This document shows positions 53,693 through 61,952 of a stretch of DNA of 64,000 nucleotides, one piece after another (position 1 is the stretch's first letter; each line of letters opens with the position of its first letter). A program made the translations under genes and the position numbers. Source of the stretch: Agromyces sp. ISL-38 (GTDB lineage: Bacteria > Actinomycetota > Actinomycetes > Actinomycetales > Microbacteriaceae); NCBI RefSeq assembly GCF_018613935.1, contig NZ_JAGGPF010000013.1, positions 102,654-166,653 on the forward strand, in the 5' to 3' direction. Below the pieces are notes generated by a model. It was given only the letters and a program-made list of their open reading frames with translations. It had not been told where the DNA came from and did no database searches.

Positions 53693-54061
53693 TCACGCCT
53701 GCTGCACGGTCCAGATCTGCAGCATGCGGTACACCATCACGGCGACGGCGAGCGCAGCGACGCCGAGCACCACCGTGCTCCAGCGGTTGCGCTCGAGGAG
53801 CGCCCAGAAGGCGGCCGCAGGCGGCAACAGCAGGGCACCGACGACGTAGGTGTAGAACTCGAGGACACTGCCGCTCGCGTGGTTGCCGAAGGCCGGCGCC
53901 GCGATCGCCACGACCAGCTGCGCGAGGAGCAACAGCTCCACGAGCGCGAGTGCGCCGAGGGCGAGGTCGTTCGGCACCCGCCCCGCGAGGCCGAGCCCGA
54001 GGCAGAGCAGGCCGGCAGCGACCGCCACGGCGACCTGAACCCAGGTGAACCATTCGATCAC
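53693..54061 (-). CDS. hypothetical four-helix membrane protein
   Basis: A 122-residue, highly hydrophobic protein with four predicted helices. Its ATG overlaps the truB stop by ATGA. No family is recognised. Being coupled to truB and ribF, it is conserved enough to be translated with them, but nothing suggests a role in tRNA or flavin metabolism. Confidence 0.8.
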   Translation of the reverse strand: MIEWFTWVQVAVAVAAGLLCLGLGLAGRVPNDLALGALALVELLLLAQLVVAIAAPAFGNHASGSVLEFYTYVVGALLLPPAAAFWALLERNRWSTVVLGVAALAVAVMVYRMLQIWTVQQA

Positions 54062-55002
54062 TCCTCGACCTCCTCGGGCGGGAATCCCGTGACGACCCTG
54101 AGCTGGGTGCCGCGGCGCTCGACGATCGCGATGAGCCGATCGCCGGGCGCGATGGCGGCGATTGCAGGGTCAGGATCATCTCCGGCGGATGGCGCGGAAT
54201 CGGCGGCGTCCGCACCCGAGGAGGCGATGGGCGGCGCCTCGATGCGCTTGCCGTGCCTGAGGTCGACGGCCTGCGCCTCGGTGACCTCGGTGACGGGCAG
54301 CGCGCGCCGTGCGGCATCCGCCGGGCTCATGAGGTGCCGGGCGACCTCGAAGCCCTCGAGCGCGCCGGCCTCGTCGACGCCGAACCGGCCGATGCGCGTT
54401 CGGCGGAGCGCCGTGAGATGGCCGCCCGTGCCGAGTGCGGCACCGAGATCGCGAGCCAGCGCGCGCACGTAGGTGCCCGATGAGCACTCCACCCGCACGT
54501 CGAGATCGATGAAGCCGTCACCGTCGCGTCGCCCGATCGACTCGAACGCCGAGACCGTCACTCGTCGTGACGACAACTCGACGACCTCGCCGTCGCGCAC
54601 CCGCTGGTAGGCGCGCTTTCCGGCGACCTTGATCGCGCTCACGGCGCTCGGCACCTGGTCGATCACGCCCGTGAGCGCCTCGATACCGTTGCCGATGGCC
54701 GCATCGGTGGCGGCGGCGAGCCCATCGGCGGATGCCGCGACGAGCGGCTCGCCCTCGGCGTCGTCGGTCGTGGTGTTCCACCCGAGCCGGATCGTCGCGA
54801 GGTATTCCTTGTCGAGCCCCACGAGGTAGTGCAGGAGGCGCGTCGCGTTGTTCACCCCGAGCACGAGCAGGCCCGTGGCCATCGGATCGAGTGTGCCCGC
54901 GTGACCGATCTTGCGCGTGCCGGCGAGGCGGCGCATGCGCGAGACGACGTCGTGGCTCGTGATTCCCTGCGGCTTGTCGACGAGGAGGATGCCGCTGTTC
55001 AC
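54058..55002 (-). CDS. truB: tRNA pseudouridine-55 synthase
   Basis: A 314-residue TruB converting U55 to pseudouridine in tRNA. Motifs are LLVDKPQGITSHDVV, the catalytic Asp in GHAGTLDPMATG, KRAYQ and SSGTYVRALARDLG. The C-terminal part carries an Ala/Asp-rich insertion near residue 260. GTG start at 55002 gives the family N-terminus. It normally follows rbfA in bacteria; here six other genes separate them. Confidence 0.96.
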   Translation of the reverse strand: MNSGILLVDKPQGITSHDVVSRMRRLAGTRKIGHAGTLDPMATGLLVLGVNNATRLLHYLVGLDKEYLATIRLGWNTTTDDAEGEPLVAASADGLAAATDAAIGNGIEALTGVIDQVPSAVSAIKVAGKRAYQRVRDGEVVELSSRRVTVSAFESIGRRDGDGFIDLDVRVECSSGTYVRALARDLGAALGTGGHLTALRRTRIGRFGVDEAGALEGFEVARHLMSPADAARRALPVTEVTEAQAVDLRHGKRIEAPPIASSGADAADSAPSAGDDPDPAIAAIAPGDRLIAIVERRGTQLRVVTGFPPEEVEE

Positions 55003-55050
55003 GCGGTACAGGCTAACAGTCAGCCGCGCGGCGCGGCCTACGCTGGGCCT

Positions 55051-56043
55051 GTGAGGATCGGCATCATCGGCGCAGGTGCGCTCGGCGGAACGTTCGCGGC
55101 ACTGCTCGCCCGCGCCGGGCACGAAGTCGAGGTGACGGCTCGAGGCTCAAGCCTCGCCGCGATCCGGGCCGAGGGGATCCGGCTGAGTGGCGGCTTCGGA
55201 GCCGCGCACGCGAGGGTCGACGTCGGTGAGGTGCTCCGCGCGCGCCCCGATCTCGTGCTCGTGTGCACGAAGGCGCAGGATGCCGAGGCCGCCATCTCGG
55301 CGAACGCGGCCGTCATCGACGGCGTCCCCGTCGTCGTCGTGCAGAACGGGCTCGACGGCGTCGCCATCGCCGAACGGCTGCTTCCCCGTTCGTCGTGCAT
55401 GGGGGTGCTCTCGATCATCGCCGCGAACTACACGGAGCCCGGGGTCGTGCGGGTGACGACCCGGGCGACGAGCTACCTCGGCCGCGGCGACGGTCCGGCC
55501 GATGCCGAGTGCACTCGCATCGCCGCGATCCTCTCCGACGCCGTGCCGGTCGTCGCGATCGGCGGCTTCCGCGGAGCCCAATGGTCGAAGCTCGTCGTCA
55601 ACATGTTGAACGCGGTGCCCACGATCGTCGGTCGGAGCGTGCAGGAGGTCGTCGACGATCGCCGGCTCCGCCGCGTGGTGACCGCGTCGATGCGCGAGAC
55701 CGTGCGGGTCGGGATCGCGCGCGGGGTGCGATTCGGGGCCGTGCAGGGACTCGGCGACCGGCGCCTGCGCCTCTTCGCCCTCCTCCCGCTCGCCGTCGGG
55801 CAGGTGCTGCCCTGGCTCATGCGCGTGCGGATGGGCGACGTGCCGAACCTCGGCTCGACGCAGCAGAGCATTCGGCGCGGACAGCCCACGGAGATCGACT
55901 TCCTGAACGGGGCCGTCGTGCGCGAGGCATCCGTCGCCGGTATGGACGCTCCGGTGAACCGTGCGCTCACCGCGCTCGTGCACGAGGTCGAGCAGCACGG
56001 GGTGCTCCCCGTCGAGCGGGTGCTCGAGCTCGCCCTGCGCTGA
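55051..56043 (+). CDS. ketopantoate reductase-family (ApbA/PanE) oxidoreductase
   Basis: A 330-residue NADP-dependent reductase of the PanE/ApbA family. The N-terminal Rossmann motif is IIGAGALGGTFA; QNGLDG and the conserved lysine in WSKLVVNMLNA follow, with the C-terminal substrate segment around RGQPTEIDFLNG. It may reduce 2-dehydropantoate for coenzyme A synthesis, but paralogues with other 2-oxo acids are common, so I leave the symbol blank. GTG start, divergent from truB 48 bp away. Confidence 0.87.
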   Translation: MRIGIIGAGALGGTFAALLARAGHEVEVTARGSSLAAIRAEGIRLSGGFGAAHARVDVGEVLRARPDLVLVCTKAQDAEAAISANAAVIDGVPVVVVQNGLDGVAIAERLLPRSSCMGVLSIIAANYTEPGVVRVTTRATSYLGRGDGPADAECTRIAAILSDAVPVVAIGGFRGAQWSKLVVNMLNAVPTIVGRSVQEVVDDRRLRRVVTASMRETVRVGIARGVRFGAVQGLGDRRLRLFALLPLAVGQVLPWLMRVRMGDVPNLGSTQQSIRRGQPTEIDFLNGAVVREASVAGMDAPVNRALTALVHEVEQHGVLPVERVLELALR

Positions 56044-56079
56044 GTGGCCTGCAGGAATCATCGATTCCCGAGCACGAGC

Positions 56080-56107
56080 GAGGGGGCCCGGCGAACCGGG
56101 CCCCCTC
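56080..56107. terminator. bidirectional terminator hairpin
   Basis: GAGGGGGCCCGG / CCGGGCCCCCTC, a perfect 12-bp stem with a CGAA tetraloop, between the convergent PanE-like gene and the wall-anchored protein gene. Confidence 0.85.
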
Positions 56108-56121
56108 GAGTCGTTCGGAGC

Positions 56122-57054
56122 CTACGCGCGCCGGCGCCGCACCCACGTCACGACGAGCAGGGCGAGGCCTGCAACGGCGAGCACCCCAGCGACGATGCCG
56201 ATCAGTCCACCGTTGAAGCCGGTGGAGGCAAGGCTGGTCGTGGTCGTGGTCGTGGTGGTGGTGGTGGTCGCACCGCCGGTTCCGCCGCCCGGCGCGGGCG
56301 GCGCGCAGTCGGCGGTCGCGGCCGGGTAGTCGAGGGCGACGGTGAGCTCAGGATTCACGACGAGCTTGACCTCGGTGACGTCGCGGGTCCAGCCGAAGTT
56401 GTCGTCGGTGACGACCCACTTGCCGCCGACGAACGCCCAGCCGGGCCATCCCGTGGGGGTCACGCCGTCTTCGGCGACCGTGGCGCCCGGCCACAGTGCC
56501 TTGCCCGACAACTTGCCATCGACGAGGGTGCCGAGTTCGATCGTCTCGGTGCTCGTGCCGTCGGTGAAGACGAGCGAGACGACGTCGGTCGCCACGACTC
56601 CGTCGGGGTCGTTCAAGACGACGTCGTAGACGATCCACGGCGCATTCGCGACGCACTCACCGGCGAGCGAGCCCGTGAGCGTCGGCTCGGTGAAGGACCC
56701 GTCGACGTAGCTCACCGACCAGTGGCTCACCGAGTCCTTGTCGGGATGCTTGAACTCGATCTCCGCCTGGGGCGGGACGACGTCGTAGTAGTACGCGACG
56801 GTGCCGGCCTTCACGCAGTAGCCGTCGATGAGCTGGCCCTCGGGGGCCGTGGCGGTGACGGTGACCGGGTCGCCCTTGGTGTCGATCTTGCCGGAATCGA
56901 GACCGGCGCAGTTGTCGGTGCTGGAGCTCGACTGGACGGACCCGCTCGGGTCGTCGACGAGCACGGCGTTCGCCGGGAGCGCTCCTCCGGCAAGGGATAC
57001 GGCGAGGACGCCGGCGGTTGCGGCCGCGGCGAAAATGGCGCGAGGGATCCTCAT
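56122..57054 (-). CDS. cell-wall-anchored surface protein with LAXTG sorting signal
   Basis: A 310-residue secreted protein. It has a Sec signal peptide (cleavage near ALPANA, residue 29), an extracellular region of about 230 residues without recognised domain but with several Cys and Trp residues, a spacer of eleven Thr encoded by a GTG/GTC-rich tract (56238-56272), then LASTG, a hydrophobic helix and the basic tail RRRRA. LAXTG is an accepted variant of the sortase motif in high-GC actinobacteria. Sortase is not in the window. ATG at 57054 follows AGGAGA. Confidence 0.87.
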   Translation of the reverse strand: MRIPRAIFAAAATAGVLAVSLAGGALPANAVLVDDPSGSVQSSSSTDNCAGLDSGKIDTKGDPVTVTATAPEGQLIDGYCVKAGTVAYYYDVVPPQAEIEFKHPDKDSVSHWSVSYVDGSFTEPTLTGSLAGECVANAPWIVYDVVLNDPDGVVATDVVSLVFTDGTSTETIELGTLVDGKLSGKALWPGATVAEDGVTPTGWPGWAFVGGKWVVTDDNFGWTRDVTEVKLVVNPELTVALDYPAATADCAPPAPGGGTGGATTTTTTTTTTTSLASTGFNGGLIGIVAGVLAVAGLALLVVTWVRRRRA

Positions 57055-57287
57055 GGGTTCTCCTGATGGGTCGGGCGGATGGCACGGCACATCAGTCGAA
57101 ACAGCGGGGTCGGGTGGCGCGGTTGGGGCGCGCGGATACCGGCCATGCGGTGGGGTGCCGCGTTTCGGGATGGGCCATGCCGTGCTTGGGGGCGGGCAGT
57201 GGCACAAGTATGCCCGATCGCAGCGGGCTTCGCAGCCGATTTCCCACACTCAGGGCAGCCGCGGCCCACCGAAATGGGCATTGCCCG

Positions 57288-57890
57288 TCAGCAACTGTCG
57301 AGAAACCTGCGTCGCGGGTGCTCCGGGTCGCGATTGTCGACGACAGCGGACGCCGCGATGCGCGGGTCGCCCTCGGCATAGGCGAGCCTGTCGGCGGGAT
57401 CCACAGGGTCGCCGTCGAGCGCGATGCGGTAGTCCCAGAGCCCGGCCAACCGGTCGCGCAAGACGAACCTCCCGTCGAGCACGAGGATGGCGTCGTGGGG
57501 CCCGGTGAGCCACTTCGGCTCCACCCATGCGTCGCGAGCGGGGTCGAACACTCGCGTCACGAACGCCGTCGAGCCGCCGAGGCGGAACGGCTCGACGAGC
57601 ACCCGGCGTAGTGCCGACTCGTCGAAGCCGTGGGCGTAGTACCTGGCGGGGGTATCGGCGCCGAACGCCGCCTGGGCGGCCCGCGAACGGTGGAAGCCCT
57701 CCATGCTCGCGCGGAACACCGCGTGGTCGCGTTCCCCGAACACGGCCGCGAGATCGTCGCCGAACGCGGTCTTGCCGCTCTGCAGCGGGCCGTCGATCGC
57801 CACGATCATGCGACCACGCCCGTGATGCTGGAGGATCTCGTCGGCCAGGGCACGGAGGAACGTGACGCGAGGCGTGGTGACGAGGCGCAT
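57288..57890 (-). CDS. uridine kinase-like P-loop protein
   Basis: A 200-residue nucleotide kinase-like protein. Walker A is DGPLQSGKTAFG near residue 35; then SMEGFHRSR and an ILVLDGRFVLRDRL segment, as in uridine kinase-related proteins of actinobacteria. Lid and substrate residues are not clear, so the natural substrate is open. It is leftward, with 233 bp (57055-57287) before the next gene that holds only an 11-bp palindrome GGGCATTGCCC at its edge. It diverges from mutY 48 bp away. Confidence 0.8.
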   Translation of the reverse strand: MRLVTTPRVTFLRALADEILQHHGRGRMIVAIDGPLQSGKTAFGDDLAAVFGERDHAVFRASMEGFHRSRAAQAAFGADTPARYYAHGFDESALRRVLVEPFRLGGSTAFVTRVFDPARDAWVEPKWLTGPHDAILVLDGRFVLRDRLAGLWDYRIALDGDPVDPADRLAYAEGDPRIAASAVVDNRDPEHPRRRFLDSC

Positions 57891-57938
57891 GAGCCGAGCC
57901 TATCCTCGCGGTCTGCGCGCCGACATAGGCTGGAGGGC

Positions 57939-58829
57939 ATGCCGAGCGAGACCGCCACCTCGATCGCCGGGGCCCTCGACGAGTGGTTCGCGGATGCCGC
58001 GCGGCCGCTGCCGTGGCGTGCGGCCGACGTGTCGCCGTGGGCGGTGCTCGTGAGCGAGTTCATGCTGCAGCAGACCCAGGTCGCCCGGGTGCTCCCCCGG
58101 TGGGAGGCGTGGATGGCGCGCTGGCCCACGCCGGCGAGCCTCGCCGCCGAGCCGCCCGCCGAGGCGGTGCGCGCATGGGACCGGCTCGGCTACCCGCGGC
58201 GGGCACTGTGGCTGCACCGCGCGGCCGCCGAGATCGTCGAACGGCACGGCGGCGAGGTTCCGCACGACCTCGACGCACTGCTCGCATTGCAGGGCGTCGG
58301 CCCCTATACAGCTCGCGCCGTCGCCGCGTTCGCCTTCGGCGTGCGACATCCGGTCGTCGACACGAACACCCGGCGGATGATCGCGCGCGCCGTCGCCGGG
58401 CACGCAGAGGCCGCTCCCCCGTCGATCGCGCGCGACCTCGCGGCGATGGGGGCACTCCTGCCGGCGGATGCACGTGAGGCCCGCGTGTTCAACGCGGCGG
58501 CCATGGAGCTCGGCGCCACCGTGTGCACGGCGCGAACGCCACGGTGCGACGAGTGCCCCATCAGTTCGCAGTGCGCCTGGCGTGCCGCCGGCTACCCCGC
58601 ATACACGGGCACCCGCAAGGCCGTGCAGGCGCGCTTCGAAGGCTCCGACCGACAGGTGCGCGGCATCGTGATGCGGGAGCTCCGTGCCGCGCATCGGCCG
58701 GTCTCGCGTGCCGAGCTCGAGCGAACCTGGCCGGATGCCGCCCAGCTCGATCGTGCCGTCGCCGGCCTCGTCGCCGACGGGCTCGCCGTGCCCGACGGCC
58801 ATGGCGGGTACGGCCTGCCCCACGCGTGA
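57939..58829 (+). CDS. mutY: A/G-specific adenine DNA glycosylase
   Basis: A 296-residue MutY that removes adenine opposite 8-oxoguanine. The catalytic Glu is in SEFMLQQTQV, the helix-hairpin-helix is LQGVGPYTARAVAAF, the Asp is in VVDTNTRR, and the iron-sulfur cluster ligands follow C-x6-C-x2-C-x5-C (from CTARTPRC). The NUDIX-like C-terminal domain of E. coli MutY is missing, replaced by a short winged-helix-like end, usual for actinobacterial forms. ATG at 57939 follows TGGAGGG. Confidence 0.94.
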   Translation: MPSETATSIAGALDEWFADAARPLPWRAADVSPWAVLVSEFMLQQTQVARVLPRWEAWMARWPTPASLAAEPPAEAVRAWDRLGYPRRALWLHRAAAEIVERHGGEVPHDLDALLALQGVGPYTARAVAAFAFGVRHPVVDTNTRRMIARAVAGHAEAAPPSIARDLAAMGALLPADAREARVFNAAAMELGATVCTARTPRCDECPISSQCAWRAAGYPAYTGTRKAVQARFEGSDRQVRGIVMRELRAAHRPVSRAELERTWPDAAQLDRAVAGLVADGLAVPDGHGGYGLPHA

Positions 58830-58845
58830 CCTCTCGCAGGGGCGC

Positions 58846-58879
58846 GCGGATGCCCCGACCGCGTGGCCGGGGCATCCGC
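58846..58879. terminator. bidirectional terminator hairpin
   Basis: GCGGATGCCCC / GGGGCATCCGC, an 11-bp perfect stem with a 12-nt loop, between convergent mutY and the MHS transporter gene. The stem is built from the GGATGCC heptamer and its complement. Confidence 0.8.
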
Positions 58880-58884
58880 TGGGC

Positions 58885-60261
58885 TCAGGAGGCGTTCGAC
58901 TCGCGCACCGCCATGAGTTCGCGGTCGGATGCGTCGACATCGCGCAGGTCGAAGCCGCGTGTCTCCCGGGCCGCGGCCACCGCGATGAGGGTGATGATGC
59001 ACGCGACGAGCACGTAGACGGCGACCGGCACGCTCGAACCGAACTGCGACAACAGGCTCGTCGCGATGATCGGCGCGAGCGAGCCGGCGAAGATCGAGGT
59101 GACCTGGTAGCCGAGGGAGACGCCCGAGTAGCGCATCCTGGTCGGGAACATCTCAGCCATGATCGCCGGCTGGCCTGCGTACATCGCCGCGTGGAAGACG
59201 AGGCCGATCGCGATCGCCGCCCAGATGAGCACGGGCTGCGCCGTGCTCATGAGCGGGAAGGCGAAGAACGCCCAGGTCGCGCCGAGGGCCGCACCCGCGG
59301 CGTAGACCGGCCGTCTGCCGATGCGGTCGGCGAGCCGGCCGAAGAGCGGGATCACGAGGAAGTGCACGAAATGGGCGCCGACGAGCAGCAGCAGCGTGTT
59401 CGTCGTCCCCTCCTTCACCACCTGCGTGAGGTAGACGATCGAGAACGTCACGACGACGTAGTAGAGGATGTTCTCCCCCACTCGCAGGCCCATCGCCGTG
59501 ATGACCCCCCGCGGGTAGCGGCGAAGCACCTCGAAGACGCCGTACGACACGGCCTTGGCGGCCTCACGTTCGGCCTGCATCTCGAGGAAGATCGGTGCAT
59601 CCGTGATCTTCGTGCGGATGTACCAGCCGATGAGCACGATGACGGCCGAGAGCCAGAACGCGACGCGCCAGCCCCAGCCGAGGAAGGCCTCCTGGGTGAG
59701 CGACGCCGAGAGCACGAAGAGCACGAGCGTCGCGAGCAGGTTGCCGACCGGCACTGCGGCTTGCGGCCAGCTCGCCCAGAATCCGCGCGAGCGCGCTGGG
59801 CTGTGCTCCGCGACGAGCAGCACCGCGCCGCCCCACTCGCCGCCGATCGCGAAGCCCTGCAGGAACCGCAGGAACACGAGGAGCACCGGCGCAGCGAGGC
59901 CGATCTGCGCGAAGGTCGGCAGGCATCCCATGAGGAACGTGGCGACGCCCACGAGGATGATGCTGAACTGCAGCAGCCGCTTGCGACCGTACTTGTCGCC
60001 GAAGTGGCCGAAGACGATGCCACCGAGCGGGCGGGCGATGAAGCCCACGGCGTACGTGAGGAAGGCGGCGATGATCCCGCTCAGCGGATCGTCGGACGGC
60101 GGGAAGAACGCGGTGCCGAAGACGAGCGTGGCCGCCGAGGCGTAGAGGAAGAACTCGTACCACTCGACGACGGTGCCCGCCATCGATGCGGTCACGACTC
60201 GCCTGAGTCCTGAGGGCGGCGCGGCGGGCGTCTGCGCCTCGCCGACACGGGTCTGGGTCAT
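58885..60261 (-). CDS. MFS transporter, metabolite:H+ symporter type
   Basis: A 458-residue transporter of the MHS family (ShiA/KgtP/ProP relatives) with twelve helices. The family loop is clear: GFIARPLGGIVFGHFGDKYGRK between helices 2 and 3, and GRLADRIGRRP between 8 and 9; VVEWYEFFLY lies at the start. The substrate is probably an organic acid or zwitterion. ATG at 60261 follows AAGGAG. It diverges from a LysR regulator 72 bp away, which probably controls it. Confidence 0.9.
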   Translation of the reverse strand: MTQTRVGEAQTPAAPPSGLRRVVTASMAGTVVEWYEFFLYASAATLVFGTAFFPPSDDPLSGIIAAFLTYAVGFIARPLGGIVFGHFGDKYGRKRLLQFSIILVGVATFLMGCLPTFAQIGLAAPVLLVFLRFLQGFAIGGEWGGAVLLVAEHSPARSRGFWASWPQAAVPVGNLLATLVLFVLSASLTQEAFLGWGWRVAFWLSAVIVLIGWYIRTKITDAPIFLEMQAEREAAKAVSYGVFEVLRRYPRGVITAMGLRVGENILYYVVVTFSIVYLTQVVKEGTTNTLLLLVGAHFVHFLVIPLFGRLADRIGRRPVYAAGAALGATWAFFAFPLMSTAQPVLIWAAIAIGLVFHAAMYAGQPAIMAEMFPTRMRYSGVSLGYQVTSIFAGSLAPIIATSLLSQFGSSVPVAVYVLVACIITLIAVAAARETRGFDLRDVDASDRELMAVRESNAS

Positions 60262-60333
60262 CCGATGCTCCTTTGCATAGATCGACGCATTCGCGTCATC
60301 GCCTGAGTATGACTGCATCGATCCGCACATCCA

Positions 60334-61293
60334 ATGACAAAAGTCGCACGTGGAATGTGCAAGTATGCAGAAGTGCCAGCGCTCACCCCTCACCGTCCCC
60401 CGCCGAGTCCCGACGACCTGCTCGTGCTGCTCGCCGTCGCCCGCGCCGGCCGCTTCACCACGGCCGGGGCCGAGCTCGGCCTCAATCACACGACCATCGC
60501 ACGCCGCATCGGCGCCCTCGAGGCCGCACTCGGCGGCCGCGTGCTCGCACGGGGCGTGGCGGGCTGGGTGCTCACGCCGCTCGGCGAGCACGCGATCACC
60601 GCGGCCGAGGGCGTCGAGCTCGCGCTCGGCTCGCTCTCTCCCGACGTGCCGAGCCTCTCGGGTGTCGTGCGGCTCTCGGCCACCGACGGGTTCAGCGGCT
60701 TCATCGCCTCGCCGGCGATCGTCGAGGTGCGCCGCGCTCACCCGGGTGTCTCGCTCGAGATCGTCGCCGCAACGCGGAGAGCCGCCCAGCAGCGTGTCGG
60801 GGTCGATCTCGAGGTCGTCGTGGGCCGCCCGCACGTGCACCGCGCCGAGGCGATCCATCTCGCCGACTACGCGCTCGGGCTCTACGCGAGCCGCGCGTTC
60901 CTCGAGCGCCGCGGCATCCCCCGGTCGCTCGACGAGCTGAACGGCGCCCCGCTCGTGTACTTCATCGAGTCCATGCTGCAGGTCGACGCCCTCGACGAGG
61001 CTCGGCGTTCAACCCTCGGCATGCTCGATGCGGTGTCGAGCACGAACGTGTACGTGCACGTCGACGCGACTCGCGCGGGCGCGGGATTCGGACTGCTCCC
61101 CGCGTTCCTCGCCGATCAGCATGAGGATCTCGTGCGGCTGTTCCCCGACGAGATCGACGAGCGACTGCCCTATTGGCTCGTCTGCCGGCCCGAGGCGCTT
61201 CGCCAGCCGACGGTGCTGGCGTTCATCGAAGCCCTCCACGCGCGAATCGCCGCCGTCGCCGAAGAACTCCTCGGCAACGGCCGTCGTCGCTGA
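60334..61293 (+). CDS. LysR-family transcriptional regulator
   Basis: A 319-residue LysR regulator. HTH: AVARAGRFTTAGAELGLNHTTIARRI near residue 35-60; the remainder is a substrate-binding domain (GVVRLSATDGFSGFI onwards). The start is uncertain: ATG at 60334 adds a 13-residue lead, while GTG at 60373 begins PALTPHRPPPSPDD, closer to the HTH as in the family. It is divergent from the MHS transporter, the classic LysR layout, and convergent with rbfA with six bases between stops. Confidence 0.9.
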   Translation: MTKVARGMCKYAEVPALTPHRPPPSPDDLLVLLAVARAGRFTTAGAELGLNHTTIARRIGALEAALGGRVLARGVAGWVLTPLGEHAITAAEGVELALGSLSPDVPSLSGVVRLSATDGFSGFIASPAIVEVRRAHPGVSLEIVAATRRAAQQRVGVDLEVVVGRPHVHRAEAIHLADYALGLYASRAFLERRGIPRSLDELNGAPLVYFIESMLQVDALDEARRSTLGMLDAVSSTNVYVHVDATRAGAGFGLLPAFLADQHEDLVRLFPDEIDERLPYWLVCRPEALRQPTVLAFIEALHARIAAVAEELLGNGRRR

Positions 61294-61299
61294 ACGGGG

Positions 61300-61827
61300 T
61301 CAGCGGGGCCCGCCGAGCTCGGCCTGTTCGCCGAGGTCCTCGTCGTCGTCTTCGGAGCCCTCGAGGTCGTCGAGCGCCTCGTCGTCGAAGTCGTCGTCAT
61401 CGTCGAGATCGCGCGGCTTGACGTAGGGGTCGGGCTCGCCCGCGTACTCCGCGCTGCTCGCGAGCACCGTGACCTCGGCGTCGCGCGTGCGCGCCTCGCG
61501 GAGCAACGACTCGATGTGCTCGGCGTTCTCGGGGATCGCGTCGGGGATGAACTCGAGCGACGGGGTGAGTCGCGCGGTGATGTTGCGCCCGACCTCGCTG
61601 CGCAGCATGCCGGTCGCGGCCGTCAACGCGCGCGCTGAGTCCTTCCGCTCGGCTTCCGAACCGTAGACGGTGTAAAAGATGCTCGCGTGCTGCAGGTCGC
61701 CCGTGACGCGCACGTCGGTGATGGTCACGAACCCGAGGCGGGGGTCGCGCAGGCCCTTGTCGAGTCGCTTCGCGACGATCTCCTTGATGCGATCGGCCAT
61801 TTTCCTGGCCCGTGCCGGATCCGCCAT
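61300..61827 (-). CDS. rbfA: ribosome-binding factor A
   Basis: A 175-residue RbfA, a KH-fold factor for 30S maturation and 16S rRNA 5'-end processing. The family part is residues 1-125: ARARKMADRIKEIVAKRLDKG, DPRLGFVTITDVRVTGDLQHA and LTPSLEFIPD. The last 50 residues are very acidic (DDDDDFDDEALDD and so on), common in actinobacteria. It follows infB on the same strand after a 125-bp gap with a large inverted repeat. truB does not follow directly. Confidence 0.95.
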   Translation of the reverse strand: MADPARARKMADRIKEIVAKRLDKGLRDPRLGFVTITDVRVTGDLQHASIFYTVYGSEAERKDSARALTAATGMLRSEVGRNITARLTPSLEFIPDAIPENAEHIESLLREARTRDAEVTVLASSAEYAGEPDPYVKPRDLDDDDDFDDEALDDLEGSEDDDEDLGEQAELGGPR

Positions 61828-61866
61828 CTTCCTCGCCCTTCCTCGCCCCGGGGATGTCGCACCCTC

Positions 61867-61943
61867 GGGGTCCCTGATTCTTCAGTGCGGTGAATCGAGG
61901 TAGGGGCCCCCACTCTTCACCGGAGTGAAGAACCAGGGACCCC
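61867..61943. repeat. 77-nt composite inverted repeat between infB and rbfA
   Basis: Outer arms of 18 nt (61867-61884 and 61926-61943; GGGGTCCCTG...TCTTCA against its complement) pair with one mismatch; inner arms CGGTGAA / TTCACCG (61888-61894, 61916-61922) pair perfectly, with GGGGCCCC at the tip. It could be an intercistronic terminator/attenuator, an RNase III site or a mobile repeat. No second copy was seen in this window. Confidence 0.7.
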
Positions 61944-61952
61944 ATCCACGAG

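Noticed and set aside
57276..57286. GGGCATTGCCC palindrome as terminator or operator
   Set aside because: It has no loop, so it cannot terminate as RNA, and it lies at the 3' end of the kinase gene far from a start; probably chance.
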